Of a DNA stretch of 64,000 nt, positions 42,549 through 50,343 are shown piece after piece (position 1 is the first letter of the stretch; each line of letters starts with the position of its first letter). The notes beneath the pieces are model-generated. The model worked only from the letters and a program-made list of their open reading frames with translations. It did not search any database and was not told the DNA's origin. The stretch lies in NCBI GenBank assembly GCA_016432545.1, contig CP066694.1, positions 806,001 to 870,000 of the forward strand. Reading direction: 5' to 3'. Origin of the DNA: an archaeon. Its GTDB lineage: Archaea; Thermoproteota; Nitrososphaeria; Nitrososphaerales; Gagatemarchaeaceae. The position numbers were made by a program, and so were the translations under genes.

Positions 42549-43436
42549 TTAGTCAGTACCTTTGTCGCTCTCCATCGCAGCCCTGATGAAGAACTCGCCT
42601 GCCTTGTAGCTGCTCCGAACGAGCGGGCCTGACGCTACGTATCGGAATCCGAGGCCCTCGCCGATTCTCTGGTACTCCTCGAAGGTGGAAGGCGGGACGT
42701 ACTCCTCGACCTTCAGATGGCGCCCAGAGGGCCGAAGGTACTGTCCCACCGTCAGGAAGTCGACCCCGGCGCGCCTCAGGTGGATCATGGCCTGCGTCAT
42801 CTCCTCCCTGGTTTCTCCGAGTCCGACCATGATGGAAGACTTCGTGTAGGTCCTGGGGCTCAGCTTCTTTACGTTCCTCAGGACGGATAGGGACTGCCAG
42901 TACTGGGCCCTGGGGTCCCTCACAGAAGGGGTCAGCGACATGGTGGTCTCGATGTTGTGGGCGATTACGTCCGGACCTGCGGAGACGACTTCTTTCAGCG
43001 AGTCAAGGTCGCCCTGGAAGTCGGGGACCAGGACCTCGACCAGGAGGTCGGGGATCTTCTCTTTCACCATTCGTATGGTCCTGGCGAAGTGCCCGGCGCC
43101 CCCGTCGGGAAGGTCGTCTCTGTCCACCGAGGTCAGCACCACGTAGGTCAGCCCCATCTTGGACAGTGCGAAGGCCACGTTTTCAGGTTCGAGCTGGTCG
43201 AGCGCACCGGCCGGCTTCCCGGGCGTCACCATGCAGAAGCGGCAGGCCCTGGAACAAACGTCCCCCATCAGCATCAAGGTCGCCGTACCGCCTCCCCAGC
43301 ACTCCTGCACGTTGGGGCAGTGCGCCTCCTCGCAGACGGTGTGCAGGTTCAGGTCCCTGAATAGGCCCTTGAGTTCAAGGTAGTTTTCGCCGCCCGGAGG
43401 CCGGACGGTTAGCCACTGGGGCTTCTCGACTTGCAT
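42549..43436 (-). CDS. lipA: Lipoyl synthase
   Basis: LipA inserts two sulfurs into protein-bound octanoate. The radical-SAM cluster motif is CSRACRFC, and the auxiliary cluster is bound by the Cys of CEEAHCPNVQEC. MGLTYVVLTSVDRDDLPDGG is also typical. The length of 295 residues is usual. It begins three bases after the regulator gene, with which it must be co-transcribed. Confidence 0.96.
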   Translation of the reverse strand: MQVEKPQWLTVRPPGGENYLELKGLFRDLNLHTVCEEAHCPNVQECWGGGTATLMLMGDVCSRACRFCMVTPGKPAGALDQLEPENVAFALSKMGLTYVVLTSVDRDDLPDGGAGHFARTIRMVKEKIPDLLVEVLVPDFQGDLDSLKEVVSAGPDVIAHNIETTMSLTPSVRDPRAQYWQSLSVLRNVKKLSPRTYTKSSIMVGLGETREEMTQAMIHLRRAGVDFLTVGQYLRPSGRHLKVEEYVPPSTFEEYQRIGEGLGFRYVASGPLVRSSYKAGEFFIRAAMESDKGTD

Positions 43437-43439
43437 CTG

Positions 43440-43868
43440 TCAGCGGCCGACTAGTATCTTCAGGTTACCAAAATCCTTTCCGGAGAGCGCGCCGTCGCAC
43501 GCATAGCAGCCTTCGACCCGGAACCCGGGCTCGAGCTCGCTGTGCAGTGTGCACATCATATGGTTGAACCTGATGTAGTCGAGGACGTTGGTCATGGAAC
43601 GGAGCGTTTCCCGCTCGTCCGAGTCCTCTGAGGAGAGCTCGCGCGCGATGTTGTCGGCTGCCTTGGAGACCGTCGTGTCACCCTCCAGATTGACCATCAT
43701 GCCCCTCGTCTTCCGAGCGTAGTTGCTGATGGACGCCTGGGTGACACCGAGGCGCTTCGCGACTTCCTGCTGGGTCATGTGGTAGTCTTCCCTCAGTCGC
43801 TTTGCGACCATGGCCCTGAGGGCGGGCAGGGCCGACTTCGAGACTATCTCATACGGGCTTATCATCAA
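43440..43868 (-). CDS. XRE-type HTH regulator with C-terminal Cys motif
   Basis: Residues 20-60 form a helix-turn-helix (YHMTQQEVAKRLGVTQASISNYARK). The C-terminal third has Cys in HMMCTLHSELEP and YACDGAL, perhaps a metal or redox site. Similar regulators are common in TACK archaea. Its direct fusion to the lipA transcript suggests control of lipoate or 2-oxoacid dehydrogenase genes, which is inference. Its promoter region (43869-43900) is AT-rich, with TTATACTCAGTTATTTAAG facing both ways toward the Lhr helicase gene. Confidence 0.85.
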   Translation of the reverse strand: MMISPYEIVSKSALPALRAMVAKRLREDYHMTQQEVAKRLGVTQASISNYARKTRGMMVNLEGDTTVSKAADNIARELSSEDSDERETLRSMTNVLDYIRFNHMMCTLHSELEPGFRVEGCYACDGALSGKDFGNLKILVGR

Positions 43869-44021
43869 TTATTACTTATGTTATACTCAGTTATTTAAGC
43901 GTAGTCGGGCTTTCCAGATTGCACTTTCAGAATTACTAGATGAGAGTGCGACTCCAGACCGCAAGGTTATTGGAGAAGACTGGGCGCAGAGGCATTTCTC
44001 CTCCGGAGTCGTTGAATTTCA

Positions 44022-46922
44022 TTGAGTGCAATCCCTGAACGAGACCGAACGGCAGCAAGGCAGGATGTATTCCAGCTCTTCTCGCCTCCGCTAGTCCAGG
44101 CCCTGAAGGAGCGCGGGTTCGGAGCCCCGACCGAACCTCAAGAACAGTTGGTCCCGATTGTGCAGTCCGGCAAGAACGCGCTGCTCATGGCGCCGACGGG
44201 GACGGGCAAGACGGAGGCGGCACTCCTGCCTATCCTTGACGCGCTGGTAAGGGACCAGGAGTCACGAGGCAAGGGGACCAAACTGCTCTACATCACGCCG
44301 CTGAGGGCCCTGAACAGGGACATGCTCGACCGCATGCAGTGGTGGTGCAAGAGGTTCGACATACGCCTGGGTGTCAGGCACGGCGACAGCTCGCAGGCGG
44401 AAAGGACCAACCTGAGCCACGCTCCGCCGGAGATCATGATCACCACGCCCGAGACGCTGCAGATACTCCTCGTGGGGAGGAGGATTCGGCAGAACCTGTC
44501 CAAGCTGAGATGGGTGGTCGTCGACGAAGTCCACGAGCTGTCAGAGGACAAGAGAGGAAGCCAACTTAGCGTGGGGCTGGAGAGGCTCAGGGACGTCGTC
44601 GAAGGAGGCGAGTTCCAGATGATCGGTCTCTCTGCGACCGTCGGGTCGCCGGAGACGGTGGCCAGGTTCCTCGTGGGGAAGGGGAGGGAGTGTGAAGTGG
44701 TGAGGGTCCCGGTCGAGAAGAGCCTGGCGTTGAAGGTCGTAACCCCTCATGCAAGTGAGGAGGACAATCGGCTCGCAGAAGCGATCTACTCGTACCCTGA
44801 CGTTGCTGCGAGGCTCAGGACCATCCGGGAAGTGGTCGAGAGGTACAGGTCAGTCCTGATCTTCACCAACACGAGGACCGAGGCCGAGGCACTGGCGAGC
44901 AGGTTCAGGGTCTGGGACCCGGAGCTTCCGGTCGGGATTCACCACAGCTCCCTCTCAAAGGCGACCAGAGAGGCGGTGGAAAGGAACCTCAAGGACGGGA
45001 AGCTCCTCGGAGTCATCTGCACGAGCAGCCTCGAGCTGGGAATCGACATCGGATTCCTGGAGTACGTGGTGCAGTACAACTCGCCGAGGCAGGTGACGAG
45101 GCTGATCCAGAGGGTAGGCAGGAGCGGGCACAGGGTGGGCCAGGTCTCCAACGGGATGGTCATCACTCAGGACTCGGACGACACGCTGGAGGCGGCGGTC
45201 CTGTGCAGGAAGTCGTCGGCGGGCGAGCTCGAGCCCCTCGAGCCGGTCCTCGCACCCTACGACGTGGCGGTCCATCAGGTCGCAGGCCTCTTGATCGAGC
45301 AGAGCAGCTGGAACTACGACGACCTGGAGGCCCTGTTCCGCAGGAGCTACGCATACGGCGACATGGACCCGGGGAAGCTCAAGAGGGCCCTGACCTACAT
45401 GAGGGAGAGGTACCCCCGGCTGGCCTTCTACAGCGAGTCGGACGGGAAGGTCTTCAGGGCCAGGGACACCAAGCCTCTGTTTTCGTATTACTTCGACAAC
45501 CTCTCGATGATACCCGACGAGAAGCAGTATCTCGTCCTCGAGGGGGACAGCTTCGTAGGGACCCTGGACGAGGCGTTCGTGTCAGAGTACGGAGAGGTAG
45601 GGGTCAAGTTCGTCGAGGCGGGCAGGTGCTGGAAGATTGAGCAGATCTATGGGAACAAGGTCTACGTGAAGGCAGAGGACGACCCCACAGGGGCTGTCCC
45701 CAACTGGGTCGGAGACGAGATTCCGGTTCCAAGGCCCGTAGCGGCGGAGGTCGGGAGCCTCAGGAGGAGGTACGCCGAGGAGCTTGAGAAGGGGAGGGGG
45801 AAGGAGTACCTCCGGGAACTGAGCAGGACGTACCCGATAGAGGAAGAAGCGATTGCTGAGGCGCTCAAAGAGGTCGAGGAGCAGAGGTCGGCAGGCCTCC
45901 CGATTCCGTCGGAGCGAGTCGTGACCGTGGAGAGGTGGGACAGATACCTGGTCGTACAGGCCGCGTTCGGGCACAGGGTCAACAGGCTCCTGGCGAGGGT
46001 CCTGGGGCACCAGATTTCGGAAAGGATCGGGCAGTCGGTCGCGGTCCACCAGGACCCTTACAGGATCGTGATTGAGGCGGACGTGACGCCCCCTGTCGTG
46101 GTCGGCCTCCTAGAGGAGCTCCGAGGGGCGGACCTCCGAGGGGTCTCTCAGAAGGCTGTGGAGAGGAGTGGGATGTTCAAGCGCAGACTGATCCATGCGG
46201 GCAAGAAGTGTGGAGCGATCGCGAAGGACGCTGACTACGCGAGCGTCTCGATATCAGGCCTCATCGAGGCCCTCCGGGACACGCCCGTCTACGAAGAGGC
46301 GATGGACATGATCTTCCACGACGACTTCGACCTCGAGGGGGCCGGCGAGGTAATCGAGAAGATGGCGGCCGGCGCGATTGAAGTGAAGGTCTTGGAGTAC
46401 GAAGCTCTCTCCCCGATCGCCAGGATCGGGGTCGAGGAGATCAGCAGGAGGGGGGAGCTCGTCTCGCCGGAGAGGCTGAGGGCGCTCCTCAGGCAGTCCA
46501 CTAGGGCTAGGGTCAACGACGCCTTCCTGGTGGCGGTCTGCACCCACTGCTGGAACTTCCTGGAGCTCAGGAGGGTGGGCGACCTGGAGGGCCTCGGTAA
46601 GTGCCGGGAGTGCGGGAAGGAGGAGATCGGGCTCTCGGCGGACTCGTACGAGAACGTGTTCTCCCTGGCGATGAAGGCCAGGAGCAGGACCGACCTGAGA
46701 GGGAAGAGGCTGGCGCAGGTGGAGAGCCTGCGGAAGTCTGCGGTGCTGCGCAAGGAGTACGGGCACCCGATTGACATGCTCATCGCGGGAAGGGGGATCA
46801 GGCTGGCGGACGCGGCTGCGCTCGCGGCTAGGATGAAGAAGGAGGGGACCGACCTTGTGGACCTGATCGTAGAGGGGGAGAGGGATGCGATGAGGCGCCG
46901 CTACTTCTTCAGCGGTTCCTGA
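44022..46922 (+). CDS. Lhr-family superfamily 2 helicase, paralogue 1
   Basis: This is a large helicase-related ATPase (966 residues) acting on DNA or DNA/RNA hybrids. Walker A PTGTGKT is at residues 58-64, then TPLRALNRDM, a DEVH box, LSATVGSP and the C-terminal RecA motifs STLELGID-like SSLELGID and QRVGRSGHR. After the winged-helix and Lhr-specific domain there is a zinc ribbon (CTHCWNF...CRECGKEE). It starts at TTG 44022. Its 3' end overlaps the convergent kite-like gene by 22 bp. A second paralogue stands beyond the SMC operon. Confidence 0.94.
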   Translation: MSAIPERDRTAARQDVFQLFSPPLVQALKERGFGAPTEPQEQLVPIVQSGKNALLMAPTGTGKTEAALLPILDALVRDQESRGKGTKLLYITPLRALNRDMLDRMQWWCKRFDIRLGVRHGDSSQAERTNLSHAPPEIMITTPETLQILLVGRRIRQNLSKLRWVVVDEVHELSEDKRGSQLSVGLERLRDVVEGGEFQMIGLSATVGSPETVARFLVGKGRECEVVRVPVEKSLALKVVTPHASEEDNRLAEAIYSYPDVAARLRTIREVVERYRSVLIFTNTRTEAEALASRFRVWDPELPVGIHHSSLSKATREAVERNLKDGKLLGVICTSSLELGIDIGFLEYVVQYNSPRQVTRLIQRVGRSGHRVGQVSNGMVITQDSDDTLEAAVLCRKSSAGELEPLEPVLAPYDVAVHQVAGLLIEQSSWNYDDLEALFRRSYAYGDMDPGKLKRALTYMRERYPRLAFYSESDGKVFRARDTKPLFSYYFDNLSMIPDEKQYLVLEGDSFVGTLDEAFVSEYGEVGVKFVEAGRCWKIEQIYGNKVYVKAEDDPTGAVPNWVGDEIPVPRPVAAEVGSLRRRYAEELEKGRGKEYLRELSRTYPIEEEAIAEALKEVEEQRSAGLPIPSERVVTVERWDRYLVVQAAFGHRVNRLLARVLGHQISERIGQSVAVHQDPYRIVIEADVTPPVVVGLLEELRGADLRGVSQKAVERSGMFKRRLIHAGKKCGAIAKDADYASVSISGLIEALRDTPVYEEAMDMIFHDDFDLEGAGEVIEKMAAGAIEVKVLEYEALSPIARIGVEEISRRGELVSPERLRALLRQSTRARVNDAFLVAVCTHCWNFLELRRVGDLEGLGKCRECGKEEIGLSADSYENVFSLAMKARSRTDLRGKRLAQVESLRKSAVLRKEYGHPIDMLIAGRGIRLADAAALAARMKKEGTDLVDLIVEGERDAMRRRYFFSGS

Positions 46923-47458
46923 GACCTCGAAAGGATCATAGTCATCAGGGTCTTCTCGTCGACTTCGGCCCGCGTCCTCCAGCCCACGTGGACCATGGAC
47001 CTGTCGTCCTGCTCGAGGTACCCCCGCTTGACATAGCGGTCGAGGGAGTACTCCACCCGCCACTTTGGGAACTTCTCGCGGAGGAAGTGCTCGACCTCTC
47101 TGCGCGCCACGCGGCCCTGCTTGGAGTTGACGAAGGCGATGGTCGCGGCGAGGACCGCGAGGTCGTCGATTCGAATCCCGGAGGTCTCTGCTTCGGTGAT
47201 CGTCGGCGAGTCCCTGAATCTCAGCAGAAAGCGGGACGAGTCTTCAGTCCCGTCTGGGCCCTTCACTTCGAAGACCTCCAAGCCCAGCGCCGACACGTCC
47301 TCGGTGAGGACTTCGAGGATCTTCCGATAGTCCCTTCCGAGGTACCGCTTCATCTCCCAGCCCTTCACGCCGGGGTTGCGACCCCGCTGCAGTATGAGCA
47401 CCTGGAAGGCCTTGCGGACCTTCCTTTCCAGGAGAGCCCTGTCGGAGGACTCCGTCAG
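46901..47458 (-). CDS. Kite-like tandem winged-helix protein (Nse3/MAGE-like)
   Basis: The 185-residue protein looks like two winged helices in tandem. The first (about 8-85) has KVRKAFQVLILQRG, a helix-rich middle and LGLEVFEVKG followed by FLLRF, the pattern of the MAGE/Nse3 first winged helix. The second (about 90-160) ends WRVEYSLDRYVKRGYLEQ. Kite proteins (ScpB, Nse1, Nse3) clamp a kleisin in SMC complexes. The only start fitting the coupled operon is CTG 47458, overlapping the kleisin stop as CTGA. Assignment rests on pattern plus context, not on a strict motif. Confidence 0.68.
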   Translation of the reverse strand: MTESSDRALLERKVRKAFQVLILQRGRNPGVKGWEMKRYLGRDYRKILEVLTEDVSALGLEVFEVKGPDGTEDSSRFLLRFRDSPTITEAETSGIRIDDLAVLAATIAFVNSKQGRVARREVEHFLREKFPKWRVEYSLDRYVKRGYLEQDDRSMVHVGWRTRAEVDEKTLMTMILSRSQEPLKK

Positions 47459-48159
47459 GACTCGCCCCCGATGGATATCGCGACTGACCTTGGCAGGCCC
47501 TTGGCCTTCTCGGCGAGGGCAGTTGTCCAGATCTTCCCGGTGAGAGGCTCGGTCTTCAGGGAGGCCCGGCCTTCGCTGATCAAAAAGGCGAGGAGGTAGG
47601 CCCTCAGGACCTTGGTCTCGAAGTCGGGCGCCTGAATGAACTCCCGGTAGTCGATCCACTCCCCGCCCGACCGGTCGAGGAGCTCGTCATGGAGGGCCTT
47701 CAGCTTCGTCTCGAACTGTTCCTGCGTGAAGACTCCAAGGCTGACCAGCTCGGCGTAGTCGACGGTGCCCGGCCCGACTCCGTAGGTCCCGAACTCGTCC
47801 TTGAACCTCTCGGCCATCGAGGAGAGGTCGCGCCAGTAGACGAAGGCCTTCTCGAGGCCCTTGGGTGAGAGCTGGTCGACTTGGGCGACCGGATGCCAGC
47901 TTTTGATGAAAGCCTCGGAGAGGGCTTCCTTGGGGAGGAGCTTGACCTTGAGGTGGACCAGGAGCGGGTCGATGTAGAGCGAAGAGGCCCTGTGCTTGAG
48001 CCACTCGTCCTGGAGCCTCACTATCTGGGCGAGCTCAAGCATGGCCTCGGAGTCGAGGAGTAGCTCGTCGAGGAACTTCCATTCCGGGAGGCGGGCTCGA
48101 AGCACCTTGATCTTTTCCTTAATGTCGACGTCAAAGGGGTTGGCGCTTGATGACTCCAC
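47455..48159 (-). CDS. Kleisin-like subunit (Nse4/ScpA-like)
   Basis: The 234-residue protein has a helical N-terminal part, with LYIDPLLVHLKVKLLPKEAL resembling the ScpA lipid-like helix run, and a C-terminal winged helix VLRAYLLAFLISEGRASLKT. That last segment is close to the Nse4 C-terminal pattern (SFL-x-x-x-GRA-x-x-K), which in eukaryotes binds the SMC5 head. It starts at GTG 48159, 55 bp after the SMC stop, and is coupled to the kite-like gene by CTGA. Kleisins bridge the two SMC heads; that role is inferred from sequence pattern and operon. Confidence 0.72.
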   Translation of the reverse strand: MESSSANPFDVDIKEKIKVLRARLPEWKFLDELLLDSEAMLELAQIVRLQDEWLKHRASSLYIDPLLVHLKVKLLPKEALSEAFIKSWHPVAQVDQLSPKGLEKAFVYWRDLSSMAERFKDEFGTYGVGPGTVDYAELVSLGVFTQEQFETKLKALHDELLDRSGGEWIDYREFIQAPDFETKVLRAYLLAFLISEGRASLKTEPLTGKIWTTALAEKAKGLPRSVAISIGGES

Positions 48160-48214
48160 GTCACGGCAGAGCTCGATTACCCTGAGGATCTCTTCGAAGC
48201 GCTTTGGTTCCGAG

Positions 48215-50188
48215 CTACTTCAGCTCCTTGACCTCGGAGGCGCCGTGGACCGCCTGGACTGTGATCACGTGGGCGCTCCTGTCGAAGACCGTCAGGATGG
48301 AGGGCGTGATCACGAGGTATTGGGACGCCTCGCGCTGCTTCATTTGAGAGAGTATCATCTTGAACATCGCCTCCCTGTTCTTCGGGTCCATGTGGATGTC
48401 GAACTCGTCCATCGCCCTGAGGGGTGAGACGATGCGGCCCTGGAGAGAGAGTATGAAGGCCATGAGGGCGACCGAGCGCTCCCCTCCGCTCTGGGTGAAG
48501 GGGTCGAGGGTCGTCGGAGAACCGCCGCGGAATCCGACGTAGAGCGCGATGCCTGCGTCTTCGATGTCGGCCCCCTCCTCGAACTTGACGAACCCGGAGG
48601 CGTCCGCGGCGGAGAGGACCCCCTGGTAGGCAGGGTCGACCACTTCGATCAGGTTCTCCATCGCCTCCCTCCAGACCGCCTTCCTCGACCCGAGCTCCGA
48701 GAGCATCGCCTTCCTGTTCTCCTGGAGCTGGGCCAGCTTCACCTTGAGCTCCTCGATGTTCCCGCTGTAGTCGTTGTAGATCTTCTCGGCGTCGTCGGGC
48801 ACGTCCTGCATCTTCTGGAGGTGCGCGGAGACGAGCTTGAGCTCTTCGGAGACCTCGTAGGGCTGCCTCGCAGTCTCGACGCGGGGACCGGCCTTCTCGA
48901 GCTCGGGGGCCATCTTCTCGAGCTCCCCTGAGTACTCCTTGGCGCTCCGCTCGAGCTCCCTCAGGTCGGACTCGGTCACCTTGATGCGGTACGAGAGGAC
49001 CTCGGCCTTGACGCGGAACGAGATGTGGCTCTCCATGGTCCTCGTCACCAGCTCCTCGTTCCTGCTGATCTCGGGCTGGAGCGACGAGACCTCCCTGTCA
49101 AGCTCTCCTTTGCGCCTCTGGGCGTCCTCCTCGGCGGCCGCCGCCTTCTGGGTCACGTATTGCAGGAGGTCCTTCACCCTCTTGGCGCTCTTCGCAGGTG
49201 CGCCCGTGATGACCTCCTCGATGGTCTGCGAGAGGCTCGAGACGTCCTCCTTGATCGAGCCGTAGGTGGCCCTCGCCGAGTCGTCCTTCGCCTTCTCCGC
49301 TTCTGCCCTTACGAGGGCGTAGTACAGCTTCCTGAGCTCGACCTGCTTGTCGAGGAGCGTCTGCTTGGTCTGGGCGGCGTCGGCCGAGACTTCTGACTGC
49401 TGAGACCGAAGGTCCTCAAGGGCCCTGGTCTTTGCCTTCACCTTCTCCTCCACGGACTGAAGAGACTTCGTCAGCTTGGTCTGGGTGCTCCAGAGGACCT
49501 CCTTCGCGAGCAGGTCCCTGTGTTCGTTGAGCTTCCGCTTCTCCTGATATCTGTTGTAGATCTGCTTCCAGTACTCGAGGGCTTGGTTGGCGTTGTCGAT
49601 GAGCTGAAGGAGCGAACCCTCTTCTCCTGTCAGCCCGCTTAGCTCTTGTTCGGCCGAGAGGATTCTTTGCCTGTACTCCGCGAAGCCGACGGCCTCCTCG
49701 ACCATCCTCAGGCGCTCCTGCGGCGTCACCGCTCCGAGCTCCTCGATCATCCCCTGGTGCATTATGATCAGCAGGTTGTCCGGATTGATCCCGAACTCCT
49801 TGAGGAGTCGGACGACCTCGCTCTTGTCGATCTCTCTGTAGTCTGCCTCGAACCAGTAGGAGCCGTCCCTCCTCAGGTATCGGCTGAGCATGAATGTGTC
49901 GGACTTTGAATACGCTATGGGGCGACGGCCCGCCTTGGCCGAGTTGTCGAAGACCAGGGAGACCCTCGCGATGTCCTTGCCCCTCCTGATCAGGTCCGAG
50001 AGCTTTCGTGAGCGCTCGGTGTAGGCCTGGCCGAAGGCGACAGAGATCGCAAGGAGGACTGAGGACTTGCCGGCGCCGTTGGGGCCGACAATCAGGTTGA
50101 GCCCGTCCCTCAGCGGAATCCTAGCGTATTCGTAACTCATGAAGTTCTCAAGGATAATCTCCTTTACGGTGGTGAGATGAGAGGGCAT
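48215..50188 (-). CDS. Short SMC ATPase with SMC5/6-type head
   Basis: The ABC-type head has Walker A GPNGAGKS at residues 35-42, a Q-loop region LLIIMHQGMIEELG, signature QSGGERSVALMAFILSLQ (from 566) and Walker B LRAMDEFDIHMD (590-601). QSGGERS plus SLQ recalls SMC5, and SPLRAMDEFDxxMD recalls SMC6. The two coiled-coil arms (about 170-300 and 370-510) are short, so 657 residues against about 1,100 for usual SMCs. No zinc-hook Cys pair is seen, arguing against Rad50. The start is ATG 50188; ATG 50251 would add 21 residues. It is first in an operon with kleisin-like and kite-like genes. Confidence 0.9.
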   Translation of the reverse strand: MPSHLTTVKEIILENFMSYEYARIPLRDGLNLIVGPNGAGKSSVLLAISVAFGQAYTERSRKLSDLIRRGKDIARVSLVFDNSAKAGRRPIAYSKSDTFMLSRYLRRDGSYWFEADYREIDKSEVVRLLKEFGINPDNLLIIMHQGMIEELGAVTPQERLRMVEEAVGFAEYRQRILSAEQELSGLTGEEGSLLQLIDNANQALEYWKQIYNRYQEKRKLNEHRDLLAKEVLWSTQTKLTKSLQSVEEKVKAKTRALEDLRSQQSEVSADAAQTKQTLLDKQVELRKLYYALVRAEAEKAKDDSARATYGSIKEDVSSLSQTIEEVITGAPAKSAKRVKDLLQYVTQKAAAAEEDAQRRKGELDREVSSLQPEISRNEELVTRTMESHISFRVKAEVLSYRIKVTESDLRELERSAKEYSGELEKMAPELEKAGPRVETARQPYEVSEELKLVSAHLQKMQDVPDDAEKIYNDYSGNIEELKVKLAQLQENRKAMLSELGSRKAVWREAMENLIEVVDPAYQGVLSAADASGFVKFEEGADIEDAGIALYVGFRGGSPTTLDPFTQSGGERSVALMAFILSLQGRIVSPLRAMDEFDIHMDPKNREAMFKMILSQMKQREASQYLVITPSILTVFDRSAHVITVQAVHGASEVKELK

Positions 50189-50343
50189 CTCCTTGGAGAT
50201 TTCTTCAGTTCTGCGAGACAAGCTTCGACTCGAAGCGGGCCGGAGGCGCATTTAGATATTGCGCGCTTATTTGGCGCCCGGACACTTTCGGAGCGCTCTC
50301 CCCCGCAATGCCTTAAATCGCCGGCCAGGCTTTTCAGCATCTC

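Noticed and set aside
48215-50188. Rad50, with the phosphoesterase at 54.8 kb as Mre11
   Set aside because: There is no CxxC zinc hook in the coiled-coil region, and the signature and Walker B regions match SMC5/6 better. The phosphoesterase is short, of the Lhr-associated type and in another transcript.
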